DNA from: Sarcophilus harrisii | Taxonomy: Eukaryota; Chordata; Mammalia; Dasyuromorphia; Dasyuridae | DNA length: 64,000 nucleotides | Direction of reading: 5' to 3' | Assembly: GCF_902635505.1 (NCBI RefSeq) | Contig: NC_045427.1 | Span: 507,735,665-507,799,664, forward strand | Position numbers and translations under genes: made by a program | Part shown: positions 34,865 to 46,384 of the stretch, piece by piece | How positions within the stretch are numbered: position 1 is the first letter of the stretch | Layout: the number at the start of each line of letters is the position of its first letter | Notes under the pieces: model-generated | What the model was told of the DNA's origin: nothing | Seen by the model: only the letters and a program-made list of their open reading frames with translations | Databases searched by the model: none

Positions 34865-36579
34865 ATGAGGATCCTGGGAAAATGGCAAAGTGGGTCAAAA
34901 AATTCCTAGCTCTCTAGACAATATAAACTCTACAACAAGATAATACAGAATCTTAGAGCAAATGTAGAGTGGTTAAAACAAACAAGAGTTGAGTCGAAAC
35001 AGTGTTCCTTTTGTAACAATCAGGGAGGAGCTAACGTAAGATATCAAGATTAAGGTTTGGCCCCAGTAAAATGCAAACACCTTCAAATTAGCTCAGCTGA
35101 AACAGCAAGAGTGAGCCCTGAGACCAGCAGGTTTAGGAGGCAGCCTCAGCCTCAGCTAGCTACAAGAAGATTGGGAACCTCTGCTGATAAGGAATGCCAG
35201 GCCCAGATGAGCTCCCGAGCCCGGGCCAGAAGGAAGCAGTACACAGCCGTTGAGTGGGAAAGCTGTGGGCACTCAAAGGAGAATGGCTTTCTTGGTTTTA
35301 GTTCCAGACCAGAGGAGAAAACTGAAGGAAGACCTGAGGTCAGAAAATCATCCTTCACATCCCATGACTAAAGTTCCTGGAAAACAATAAACAACCAAAT
35401 AAATAAATAAATAAGGGGCAGGAAAAGAAGAACCCAACCATAGAAAGTTACTATGGTAATAGAGAAGACTGGGGTACATCTTCAGAAGAGGACACTGTAG
35501 TAAAAAAATAGCCCCTCTCGTTCCAAAGGGTAATGTCAAATGGCCACTGGTTCAAAAAACTTCACAGAAGAATTCAAAAAAGACTTTGAAAATCAAATGA
35601 GAGGAGGAAAAAAAGAGAACAATCCAAGTAAAACAAGTTATGATGAAAAGAAATTCAACCAACTAGAAAAAGGAAATCCAGAATCTTAAGGAAAAAAATG
35701 ACTCCATGAAAACTAGAATTGGGCAAGGGAAAGCCAGAGCAGTTATAAAAGACCAAGAAACAATATAATAAGATACAAAGAATGAAAAAATAAAAGAGAA
35801 TGTGGAACATCTCAGAAAAACAATGGAGCAGCTAATTGGTGGAATGGATAGAGCACCAGCCTTGAAGTTAGGAGGACCTGAATTCAAATATGATGTCAGA
35901 TAACTTCCTAGCTGTGTGACCTTGGGCAAGTTACAAAAACAAAAAGCAATGGATCTGTAGAACAGATGTAGAAAACATAAAAATAATAGGATTACTGAAA
36001 GTTAAGATTGAAAAAAATACTCTTGATATAATAATAAAATAGTCCTGAAGTGCTAGAACAAGAGGCAAAGTAGAAATAGGAAAAAAAAAACCATTGATCA
36101 GTACCTGAAAGAGAACCTATAATGAAAATCTACAGAAACATCATTGGCCAAATTCTGAAGCCCCCAGATCAAGGAATGTCACAAGCAATAAGAAAAATTA
36201 ATTCAAATAAGCCAGCGCCACAATTAGAATCATGTAAGACCTAACAGCAGCTACATGAAAAGATTCTTGGAACATTATATTGAAAGAGCAAAAGAACTGG
36301 AGTGACAGCTGAAAATATCATATTCAGTAAAGTAAAGAATAATTCTGAAAGAAAAAATGGGATATTCGATAAATTTTGCTAGACTTTCAGAATTTGTTGC
36401 AAAATGACCTGATATTTGGCATATGAGATCCAAGAGAAATACAAGGTAAACATCAAAGGCTAATTACAAGGGATTCAGTAAGAATAACTTTTGTTTTGTA
36501 TGTGGAAATGTAAACTGTATGTTTAAGATTCTCATTAGTAATTGGGTTGTTTGAAAGAAAGTTTGTGGTACAGCTGAGT
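34865..36579 (+). mobile_element. L1/HAL1-like element, leader and ORF1-type region
   Basis: A GC-richer leader (34890-35350) precedes an A-rich coiled-coil-like region ('gaagaattcaaaaaagactt', 'agaaattcaaccaactagaa') and an RNA-binding-type end ('aattctgaagcccccagatc', 'agagcaaaagaactggagtg', 'cttgtttt'-like tail to about 36540). Frames are broken. A SINE sits inside it at 35824, and the HSPA8 retrocopy interrupts its right side. Confidence 0.55.
35824..35937 (+). repeat. tRNA-derived marsupial SINE (diverged)
   Basis: 'ggatagagcaccagccttga', 'ggaggacctgaattcaaata' and 'gctgtgtgaccttgggcaag': the same family as 34127 with more changes. It lies inside the L1/HAL1-like element. Confidence 0.88.
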
Positions 36580-36593
36580 ATGATGCAATTTTT

Positions 36594-37902
36594 TTTTATG
36601 GTGCCAATTAAATAGATTTTATTCTCCAAGACAAGAATTGCATTTCCACTTGTTTATTACAGTACTGATAAAGTGCAGTGTTGTTTAACTTCTCCCTCTG
36701 CACACATTCAAGTATTCAGAATGCCCAGATTTACACAGTAGCTTAAATGTTACTTTTTAGACTGCTACTGCCTTGGCTACAAATTTGAGTCCTTCAATTT
36801 TTGGAAAGCTGTGTGGAATGCTTTTTCTTCTGGTGCACTTAGTCAACCTCTTCAATGGTGGGTCCAGAAGAAGCCCCTCCAGATGGGGCTGCTCCACCTC
36901 CTGGGAACCCACCAGGCATGCCTCCAGGCATACCCCCTGCACTCTGATACAGCTTAGTGATGATGGGGTTGCAGACCTTCTCCAATTCTTTCTGCTGATG
37001 CTCAAATTCTTCCTTTTCAGCAGTCTGCTTCTTATCCAGCCAGTTGATTATTTCATTACATTTGTCAAGAATCTTTTGTTTATCTTCATCACCAATTTTG
37101 CCCTGCAGCTTTTCATCTTCCACAGTAGCCTTCGTGTTGAAGGCATAAGATTCAAGAGAATTCTTAGAAGAAACCTTGTCTCTCTGCTTCTCATCTTCAG
37201 CCTTGTATTTCTCAGCCTCCTGGACTATACGTTCAATGTCTTCTTTGCTCAGACGACCTTTGTCATTTGTGATGGTGATCTTATTCTCCTTGCCTGCGCT
37301 CTTATCCACAGCAGAAACATTTAGGATGCCATTTGCATCAATGTCAAATGTTACTTCAATCTGAGGAACACCTCTGGGTGCTGGGGGGATTCCTGTGAGC
37401 TCAAACTTGCCAAGCAGGTTGTTATCCTTTGTCATTGCTCTCTCACCTTCATAAACCTGAATAAGCACACCAGGCTGGTTGTCAGAATAGGTGGTAAAGG
37501 TCTGTCTGCTTGGTGGGGATGGTGGTATTACATTTGATGAGAACAGTTATAACTCCTCCAGCAGTTTCAATTCCAAGGGAAAGAGGAGTCACATCCAACA
37601 GCAGCAAGTCCTGCACATTTTCAGATTTGTCTCCAGACAAAATGGCAGCCTGAACAGCTGCACCATAAGCAACAGCCTCATCAGGATTGATGCTCTTGTT
37701 GAGCTCCTTGCCATTGAAGAAGTCTTGCAGAAGCTTCTGGATTTTGGGGATGCGAGTGGAACCACCCACCAGGACGATGTCATGAATTTGTGATTTATCT
37801 AGCTTGGCATCTCTTAAGGTCTTCTCCACAGGATCCAGTGTGCCACGGAAGAGATCAGCGTTCAGCTCTTCGAACCAGACTCGGGTGATTGATATATCGA
37901 AG
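36594..37902 (-). pseudogene. HSPA8: HSPA8 (Hsc70) processed pseudogene, 5'-truncated
   Basis: The minus strand encodes the C-terminal half of the cytosolic chaperone Hsc70 without introns. Landmarks are [60 protein letters not shown] and the end [14 protein letters not shown]...PTIEEVD. That GGMP-rich tail and EEVD co-chaperone motif identify HSPA8. It starts inside the nucleotide-binding domain. A 2-nt loss (near 37490) shifts the frame after NTTIPTKQT, and substitutions such as R to W near 37875 are present. About 245 bp of 3' UTR and a 9-nt A tail follow. A perfect 14-bp duplication ATGATGCAATTTTT flanks it (36580-36593 and 37903-37916). It is an L1-mobilised cDNA, non-functional, fairly recent. 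Confidence 0.96.
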
Positions 37903-37916
37903 ATGATGCAATTTTT

Positions 37917-39009
37917 AAAAGCAAAAAACTGTTAGGAAACATGGAAGAATTAGATGGCCCAGAACTCTGTCCATTGTGTCAACCTGATGCCCAAGTCCTG
38001 ATTAAACTCCTACTGAAGATTTTTTTTTCAAAATGCTCTTATTCAAAAATATTCACTAACAGTATTGTGTCAAGTTCCAGAATACAATAAAGTCCTCTCA
38101 ATGTGATACACTGGTACAAAAGAAATTGGTCACAGACCATCATCATTTGAAAAACAAAATGATTAGGTTTGTGATACAGGCCTGTAGTCCCTGCCAGGCT
38201 AAGACTGGTAGATATCCTGAGTTTAGGAGCTTTGGACTATAATAGGACTAAAGTAGATTTGGTATCTTCACCAGTATGGTGACTCTTCAAGAGCAGGGAG
38301 CAATTAGGTTGCTTAAGGAGAGGTGAACTGGCTTTGCTCAGAAAAACTGAGTTAAACAGAATTGGGTATGGGGCTATGAGCAAGTGCTACCCTTCCAGTG
38401 TGGGCAAGATAGGGAGAATCAATCTCAGAACAAACCAAAGTGCATGAAAAATGCTTATTCCTGGACTCGGAATGAGTGTTGGATGAATGGCCCATTGAGT
38501 TTGTTTGCTGGTATGTGCTCCTTGGCCAAGCACTAAAGGCAAACCAATGGTTTTACTCATCTTTGAATAATAGGAGAAAATGCAGGAACATTGAATTTAG
38601 GAAGTTTCTTAAGCTTTCAATGACTAGAAATTGTTCATTGCCACAAAACCTCATCTTTTATCACAGATATTCTATGGTGAGGCTATTTGCCTGCAAGTCA
38701 TGGAATGTCACAATATTAGAAGAATCTAAGAGAGATCAAAGGAAGCCCAAGTGTTCTGGATGGGCACAGCACAATGTCATCAATTATGTCTACAAAAAAA
38801 GTGACAACTTCCCAAACCTGAATCATGCCCCTCCTTCATGTTTTCAGCCTGATGAATCATAATACCTACCTACCTACAAGTATATATACATACATACATA
38901 TATACATATATATATATTGTCCTTCAGAAACCATGATCCATGAAAGCTTTGAGCAACAGTTCCTCATGTAAAGATACACAAAAACAGATACAGAGAGAAC
39001 TGTCAATTA
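37917..39009. other. Unassigned DNA
   Basis: No gene. A 128-codon open frame (38476-38862) has no recognised domain. It may be the remainder of the element interrupted by the HSPA8 copy, or unique sequence. A TA/TACA-rich microsatellite lies at 38878-38918. Confidence 0.4.
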
Positions 39010-39027
39010 AGAATACTAACATTTGGC

Positions 39028-39704
39028 ACGAATGTTTGTGGCAGCCCTCTTTGTAGTGGCCAGAAACTGGAAATTGAGTGTATGCCCATCCATTGGAGAA
39101 TGGCTGAATAAATTGTGGTATATGAATATTATGGAATATTATTGTTTGGTAAGAAATGACCAACAGGATGATTTCAGAAAGGCCTGGAGAGACTTACATG
39201 AACTGATGCAGAGTGAAGTGAACAGAACCAGGAGATCATTATATACTTCAACAACAATACTATATGATGACCAGTTCTGATGGACCTGGCCATCCTCAGC
39301 AATGAGAACCAAATCAGTTCCAATGGAGCAGTAATGAACTGAACCAGCTACACCCAGCGAAAGAATTCTGGGTGATAACTAAGAACCATTACATTGAATT
39401 CCCAATCCCTATGTTTTTGTCCTCCTGCATTTTGGATTTCTTTCACAGGCTAATTGTACAATATTACAGAGTCCGATTCTTTTTGTACAGCAAAATAACA
39501 GTTTGTTCATGTATACTTATTGTGTATCTAATTTATACTTTAATACATTTAACATCTATTGGCCCTCCTGCCATCTAGGGGAGGGAGTGGGGGGAAGGAG
39601 GGAAAAAATTGGAACAAAAGGTTTGGCAATTGTCAATGCTGTATTATTACCCCTACATAGAACTTGTAAATAAAAAGCTATTAAAAATAATAATTAATAA
39701 AAAA
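39028..39704 (+). mobile_element. LINE-1 3' end, 5'-truncated, with target-site duplication
   Basis: L1 from 'gtttgtggcagccctctttg' to 'cttgtaaataaaaagctatt' and an A-rich tail. It is flanked by AGAATACTAACATTTGGC (39010-39027) and AGAACACTAACATTTGGC (39705-39722), 18 bp with one mismatch. Confidence 0.95.
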
Positions 39705-39722
39705 AGAACACTAACATTTGGC

Positions 39723-40385
39723 CCCTTTTTAGTCTTTTCGCAACAAGGGTGGCAGATGGTCTAAGTTAGTAGGGCAAACAATTGGGAGGTAGTGGGGAGA
39801 ACAATGAAAGCAACATTTGACAAAAATCATGCTGACTAATGGATAAAAAATGAATCTGAAGAAGACTCGAGTTGGGAGACCAGGGGGCTATACAGCATAC
39901 AAGGAACACCTTTTGCACACCTCCCTCTCCTCTGAAGGAGATTAATGGAAAGCAGTTCCCAGAGATAGCCACAAATTAAAGTTTCTCAGAAAGAAGAGAC
40001 GCATTCATTATATCTTAAAGTGATAGATCGCCCTATTACAGGGCTTTCTGCTCAGAGGCAGGGATTTCTGTGGGTGGTGGTAATGATTTTCTGTTGCATC
40101 TTCTTTATGTTGGTGTTAAGGGATCATTAGACGTGGGCTCAATGGAATAAATATTCACTGCTTCTATGGTGAATCTTCTATGTCTCAACTTCTGTCAACT
40201 TCAGTGGAATCCTCTCTCTCTGAGAATGAATTAGAACAGATGTAATGAGAAAGTCCCTTGACTTGATTAATGGAGTGATATAAAGTGAGAGAATGGATGC
40301 ACATTATTGTGTTAATCAGCTATGCATGTTACAAGAGTCTTAAATAGTAGAATTAACAACAAACAAGAAGGGCAGGCCAAGCTTT
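39723..40385. other. No recognised feature
   Basis: Unique-looking sequence. No exon or repeat recognised. Confidence 0.5.
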
Positions 40386-40389
40386 TAAG

Positions 40390-40745
40390 GGGAAATAAGC
40401 TGTTTAAACATATGAAACTTGTGGTGCTAATGGGACTTCCAAGTGGAGATATCTAGCCAGAAGCTGGGGAGGCTGGACCAGAGTTCAGCATAAAGATCAA
40501 AGTAGTTAAAAATATGGTTGTTTGGAAGGGAGGCAACTAGCACTTGGGAGATCTGGGGAAAGCTACATTTAATGCAGAAGATCATGCTTGAGCTACATTT
40601 TAAAGAGGTAGGGTTAAAGAGAGAGTACATTCCAGGCATGGGAAAAAAAGCAAATAAAAGGGCACAAGAGGAGAGATAAGGGTAATTTGGGTGGATCACA
40701 GAGTGGGTTCAGAGAAGTAATGTCCCATGAGCTTGGAAAAATTGG
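40390..40745 (-). mobile_element. L2 LINE fragment
   Basis: Reverse of an L2 region: 'gagctacattttaaagaggt', 'gagagagtacattccaggca' and 'cccatgagcttggaa'. Ancient. Confidence 0.5.
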
Positions 40746-40767
40746 CTGGAGTAAATTTATATACATA

Positions 40768-40769
<2 letters not shown>

Positions 40770-40810
<41 letters not shown>
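40770..40810. repeat. (GA)n microsatellite
   Basis: About 38 bp of pure GA repeats. Confidence 0.97.
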
Positions 40811-40814
<4 letters not shown>

Positions 40815-41002
40815 CTTAGAACAGAATGTTAGGAAACACACCTACAGGTATGGGGTATGAAATGGATGATGTGAATACAGGAAAATTAAAGAGCAGTCAG
40901 TTATAAAGGAAAAGAAGCAAGGAACAATTTCACAAAAAATCCAGAATTTTCAGAAGGAAAGCATGATAAACAGTCAAATGCAACAATAGGGGAAGGGAAG
41001 GG

Positions 41003-41093
41003 AAGAAGCATTTGTTAAGCGCCCATTATGTATCAGGGATTATGCTAACCCTTTTACAAATATCATCTCATTTGATTTTTACAAGTTCCTTTT
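41003..41093 (+). repeat. MIR SINE, left part (split by LTR)
   Basis: 'gcatttgttaagcgcccatt', 'atgtatcagggattatgcta' and 'atatcatctcatttgatttt' are MIR. The sequence resumes near 41505. Confidence 0.8.
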
Positions 41094-41504
41094 GTGTCTG
41101 GACTAGCTCTTTGGAGGACCTCAGTACTAGCCCAAGTCCATGGTCTTAGAGGAGTAAGGAGAAAGGACTCACATGGATGGTCAAACATGGAGTCCGTTTA
41201 TTCCAAATTCTCTCAGCGTTATGCACCGTAATACCCTTATATAACTAAATCAATACTGCACCTGCACTAACTATATACTACATGCATGCAGGACCACATA
41301 AACAACTTGTTATTGTGTGTAGCTGTCTTTGCCACCTGCTGTCCCTCTGCTTCAATCACAGGTTGTCACCGTCCCCCGATTTCTCAGGAAGGCAGAGAGG
41401 CTTTAGGGGCGATGGGGAGCCAAACAAGATGTTGTTAGCAGGTTCCCTCTGGGCTGAAAGGAGAGCTCCCCCATTGACTGTGACCCTCTACTATAACCTG
41501 TGCA
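41094..41504 (-). mobile_element. Solo-type ERV LTR inside a MIR, fossil
   Basis: A block foreign to the MIR, with an AATAAA on the minus strand (plus 'gtccgtttattcc', about 41192) and a TATA-like box (plus 'cttatataact', about 41236) upstream of it, so a minus-strand LTR. No internal region. The exact ends and target duplication are not resolved. Confidence 0.65.
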
Positions 41505-41640
41505 CTCCAATTTTATAGCTGGAGAAACTGAGGCAGAGGTTAAATAACCTTCCCCAGGATTACACAGGGATAAGTTTGAGGATGAATTTGAATCTATTTC
41601 TTCCTGACTTCAGGACCAGTGCTCTATGAATCCAGTTGCT
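41505..41640 (+). repeat. MIR SINE, right part
   Basis: 'attttatagctggagaaact', 'gaggcagaggttaaataacc' and 'ttcaggaccagtgctctatg' complete the MIR begun at 41003. Confidence 0.8.
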
Positions 41641-41873
41641 TCTAGATAAGTTAAGAAGTCTAAGGACTGAGAAAACACTATCACTCTGGCAATTAAGAAT
41701 TGGTTATTTACTATGGAGAGAGCACCTTCAGCGTGATAAGATTGGAACCCAGAGTTCAAAGGGTTGAGGAGTGAGCAGAAAGGAAAGGAGAGAAGACAAT
41801 GTACAGGAAGTGACCATAGGCAGTTTCTTCAGGAATTTGAGAAAGTGTGAGGAGGAGATGTAGGATGAATAGT

Positions 41874-42470
41874 TGTAATGTTCGGGTTAGCTTTCTGGAA
41901 GTCTCTGGACCAGCCTTCGTTTCAGCAGAGTATCACCATGAGAATAGCCAGATGTTAAAGTCCAAATTCTTTATTATCTCCTTCAAAGTCTGTCTCCTTC
42001 TCCTGGGACCTGGTTGGCTTTCTGCAGGTCCTTCAGACGGGACTTGGTTTCAGTAAAGAAATGAAGGCGAGCCACCAGGAGGAGCCTGATCCAAGATGGA
42101 ATGTCTCTCTGAGTTCGAGGGCTTGTGCTCCAGCCTCCAGCCACCACAAAGGTAGGAGATGGAAATGAATCTCTTTCCTTGGCTCTGAGAGCTTGAGCTC
42201 CCGCCTCCAGTCCTCTTGTCTTCTCTGAGTCTATCTCCGAGCCCTTCTCTGGCTGAGTTTGTCTCAGTTTATATGCAGTATACTGAGTATAAGCCAATCA
42301 TTATATCACTAGGGAACCATTATTTGTTGTAAGATTAATTTAATCATACTGAACTAGAGAACTATTAATCACCATGCTAAACTAGATAATCATTGTCTTA
42401 TCAATTCCACTCAGTTAACACCTTGTAAGAATCCTTGTTTCAAGTACAGAATTCTAGCCCATTATATATA
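41874..42470 (-). mobile_element. Solo-type ERV LTR, fossil
   Basis: Starts near 'tgtaatgttcgggttagctt', with a minus-strand AATAAAG at about 41968 (plus 'ctttattatctcc'). The region around 42370-42440 ('gctaaactagataatcattg') resembles the start of the LTR at 28518, so the families are related. Right edge uncertain. No coding part. Confidence 0.65.
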
Positions 42471-42764
42471 CTTGTCTTATCAAAGATTTCGGGGATAGGG
42501 GAGCTTATTTTAAGGATCAAGGATCTTTTGCACATTTGAAGACAGAAGAATGGATAGAGAGAAGTAGGGAATTGAGAGAAAGGGAAGATGATTGAAAATG
42601 GAATCTGCTGGGGACAACAGAAATGGATGGGATCAAGTGCAGACGTAGAAAATTGATTTTGGCAGCACTTTATTAGAAAAAGGAATTGGAAATGATGTCA
42701 AGAGTTTAGAGATTATGAGGAGGAGTACACATAAAATGATCTCAGTTTTTTTATTTTTATTTTT

Positions 42765-45065
42765 CACTAAAGTTAGAGGCACCACAGAAAAACCTTTTGA
42801 CAAAATACAGCATTCATTCCTATTAAAAAACACTACAGAATACAGGAACAAATGAAGCTTTCCTTGAAACGATAAGGAATACTTATCTATAACTATCAGC
42901 AAGCATTATTTGTAATGGGAATAAGTTAGAAGCCTTCCCGATGGGATGAGAGGTGGAATAAGGATGTCTATTATCATCACTATTATTCAATATTACACTA
43001 GAAAATGTCAGCTTTAGCAATAAGGGAAGAAAAAAGAATTTGAAGGAATTAGAACAGGCAATGAAGAAACAAAATTATCACTCTTTTGCAGATGATATAA
43101 TGACAGAATGCTAGAGAATCAATTTAAAAACTACTTGAAATAATTAAGACTTGTAAGAAAGTTGCAGGATATAAAATAAACCCACATGAATCATCAGTGT
43201 TTCTATATATTACAATATTTTTTGAAAAAGGTCAGCAAGAAGAAACAAATTCTATTTATAATAACTGTAAACAATATGAAATATTTAGGAATCTACTTGT
43301 TAAAACAAACCAAGGAACTAATATGAACACAATTTCAAATCACTTTTCATATAAAAGTCAGATTTAAACAAATGGAATTAGTCATGGCTATGCCAAAACA
43401 ATAAAACAAAATGAACAATTCTACCTATCTGGATTTAGTGCATTTAGTGCCATATCAAACTACCAAAAATTATTTTACAGAGCTAGAAAAAATTAAAATT
43501 CATCTGAAAGAACAACAGGTCAACAATATCAATGGAAGTAATGGAAAGAAATGCAAAAGAAGGTGATCTACTCATACCAGATCTAATGTTATCTTATAAA
43601 GCAGCAATCATCAAAATTATTTGGTACTGGCTAAAACATAATGGTGGATCCATGGAATAGATTAGGTTCAGAAGACATTGCAGTCAATGATTATAGTATT
43701 CTACAATTTAATAAATGCAAAGCCTCCAACTTCTAGAATAAGAACTCACTATCTGACAAAATCCATTGAGAAAATTGGAAAATAATATGGTAGAAACTAG
43801 GCACAGACCAACATCTGATACCATGTACCAAGGGCAAAATGGGTACGTGATTTAGATATAAAGGGTAGTACCACAGCAAATTAGGAGAGCATGGAACAGT
43901 TTATTGGTCAGATCTTTGGAGAAGGGAAGAATTTATGATATAACAAGAAATATAAAACATTATAAAATTGAAAATGGATAATTTTGATTATATTAAATTA
44001 AAAAGGTTTTGTACAAACAAAACCAATGCAATCAAGATTAGAAGGAAAGCAGAAAGATAGGAAAAAATTTTTATAATACATATTTCTGATAAAAGCCTCA
44101 TTCCTCAAATATATAGGTAACTGAGTCAAATTTATAAGAATACAAGTCATTTCCCACTTGATAAATGGTGAAAGGATATGAACTGGCAATTTGCAGATGA
44201 AGTAAATAGAACTACTTATCACATAAAAATGCTCTAAATCACTGCCTAGAGAAATAAAAATTAAACTTTGAGGTATGATCTCATACCTATTAGATTGGCT
44301 AATATGACAAAAAAAAAAGGAGAATTATGTTGGAGAAGCTGTAAGAGAAATTGTAACACGAATGAATTTTTTGGTGGAATAATGAATTGATTTAACCATT
44401 CTAGAGAATGATTTACAACTATATTCAAAGAGCTATAAAACTGTACATATCCTCTGATTCAGCAATACCATGTTCTGAATAGATCATAAAAAAGGGAAAA
44501 GAACCCCCATCTAAAGCAGCTCTTTTTATGGTGGCAAAGAATTGAAAATCAAGGGAAGCTTATTAATTGGAGAATAGCTGAACAAATTGTGGTATATGAA
44601 TGTAATGGTATAACTGATAAGCTGGCAAATATAAGAAAAACTTGGAAAGATATACATAAACTGATGCTGAGTGACATGAGCAGAGCCAAGAGAAAACTGT
44701 ACACAGTAAAAGTAACATTGTGTGACGATCAATTATGATTGACTTAACTTTTCTCAGCAATAGTGATCCAAAACAATTCCAAAAGACTCATGAGGGAAAA
44801 TGCTATTTGTAATCAAAGAAAGAACAATGGAATTTGAATGTTGATTTTTTTTTTTTTTGGTGGTTTTTCCCTTTTGATTCTGTTTCTTCTATCATGACAT
44901 GACTAATATGGAGGTACGTTTATATGATTCTATTTCATATGATTGTGTGTCATTTTGGGAGAGGAAAGAGGGAAGGGAGAGAGGAAGAAAGGGAGGAAAA
45001 AAATCTGAAACTCAAAATCTAATAAAAAATGAATATTGAAAACTTTTTATATTTAATTGAAAATA
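42765..45065 (+). mobile_element. Old LINE-1, ORF2 relic to 3' end
   Basis: Colinear with L1 ORF2 from the reverse-transcriptase region ('cattcattcctattaaaaaa', 'tcttttgcagatgatataat', equivalent to the FADD motif) through the C-terminus to a second-family 3' UTR ('ggaatttgaatgttgatttt', 'aaactcaaaatctaataaaa'). It is full of substitutions and indels with no long frame, so it is much older than the copies at 9.6 and 31.8 kb. Confidence 0.85.
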
Positions 45066-45099
45066 ATAGAACACCATTCAACCAAAAGAAATAAGTAAT

Positions 45100-45530
45100 T
45101 AAAGGAAGCCCTTTGCAGTTTGGCTCCTTGTTTTCTAGTCTTCCTACACTTTACTCCTCTCTGTGTATTATGATCCCATGGCACTGGTTTCCTAGCTGTT
45201 CTTCACATACAAAATGTGAATACTCGTCACACACACTCTCTCCCCCAAATCAGTATCTTTTCACTGGCTGTCCTCCATGCTCCTTTGGCTTCTCTAAAGA
45301 CTCAGCTCAAATCTGCTTACTAGAACAGGCCTTGCCTTGTCCTCACCCCTGCTAGTGCCTTCTCTCTGAAATTACTTCCCAATCACTATCTACTTAATAT
45401 GAACAGAATTATTTTCAGGTTTCTTCCCTAACAGATTGCAAACGTTCTGAGGGCAAGGATCCTGTTTCTGCCTTTCCTTGCATTCCTTACTTAGCACAGT
45501 GCCTGGCCCATGGTGAGCACTACAATGCTG
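45100..45530 (+). mobile_element. L2 LINE 3' end
   Basis: 'cactggctgtcctccatgct', 'ctgagggcaaggatcctgtt' and 'ttagcacagtgcctggccca' match the L2 3' terminus. Confidence 0.8.
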
Positions 45531-45774
45531 CTGCTGTTGTTGCTGCTGAGTTTCCCCATCTCTTCTCTGGTAGCCTCATGATTTAGAAGAAGGCCCCTGG
45601 ACTATTATTTGGAACCACAGAGGATGTGCTGGAGGACATGATCAAATAAAAGTCCAATAGGATGAGAAGCCAGTAACCATAAAGTTGAGAGCCCAGGCCT
45701 GATTCAGCACATATAATGTATTTGACAGTACTAGTATAAATGCGTAATGGCACTTATTTCTAATATTTAAAAGC

Positions 45775-46000
45775 ATGAGGCAGTCAGATGGCACAACTGA
45801 TAGGAGAGCAAGCCCTGGAATCAGGAAGCCTTCCTGGCTGTGAGACCTTGGGCTAGTCATTTGTCCTCTGCCTGCTTCAGATTTCTCATCTGTAAAATGG
45901 GGCTGATAACAGCATCTACTACACAGGGTTGTGAGAATAAAAGGAGAGGATATTTGTAAAGTACTTTTCAAACCTTAATAATCAATAATTAATAATAATT
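45775..46000 (+). repeat. MIR-like/Ther-type SINE
   Basis: 'gaggcagtcagatggcacaa', 'ctggctgtgagaccttgggc', 'catctgtaaaatggggctga' and 'aaagtacttttcaaacctta'. Confidence 0.8.
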
Positions 46001-46004
46001 AATG

Positions 46005-46384
46005 ATAACATAATTTTCATTTCACTCTATTGGCTTTTGTTAAATAACCTCTTTATAAGTTGGGAGATACCGTTGTTTATCTGAGTCTGTGCATTAATGG
46101 TAGCATAAGTGGGTTGAAAGATATTGCTGTCGTTTGAACTTTTCTCACAAGTTTCGTTTACATTTTAACTATGTCTGGATAATTTCATATTTTTCTGCAA
46201 GATTTCTTTGAGCCTCTTTAACCTGTTTACATTCATCAAAACAAATTATGATTCATTAGAATAAATCTTAATTTCTGACATTAGGATTGGAAAAAAGTCA
46301 ATATTTTATGCCACAAGTTTTGCTGCATCAATTGATAAAGTTTGGCCATATCCCAGGTTAAAAAAAGTTGCATGTCAAGTATCA
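46005..46384. other. Unassigned DNA beyond the NEDD4 3' UTR
   Basis: AT-rich. It could still be NEDD4 3' UTR if a more distal poly(A) site is used; otherwise intergenic. Confidence 0.4.

Noticed and set aside
35057-35371. A 104-codon Arg/Ser-rich open frame
   Set aside because: It lies in the leader of the L1/HAL1-like element and matches no protein I know.
36773-37324. A 183-codon open frame
   Set aside because: It is the antisense of the HSPA8 retrocopy.
38476-38862. A 128-codon open frame with an ATG-less-like composition
   Set aside because: No recognisable domain, no splice signals, and it lies in unassigned intergenic DNA.
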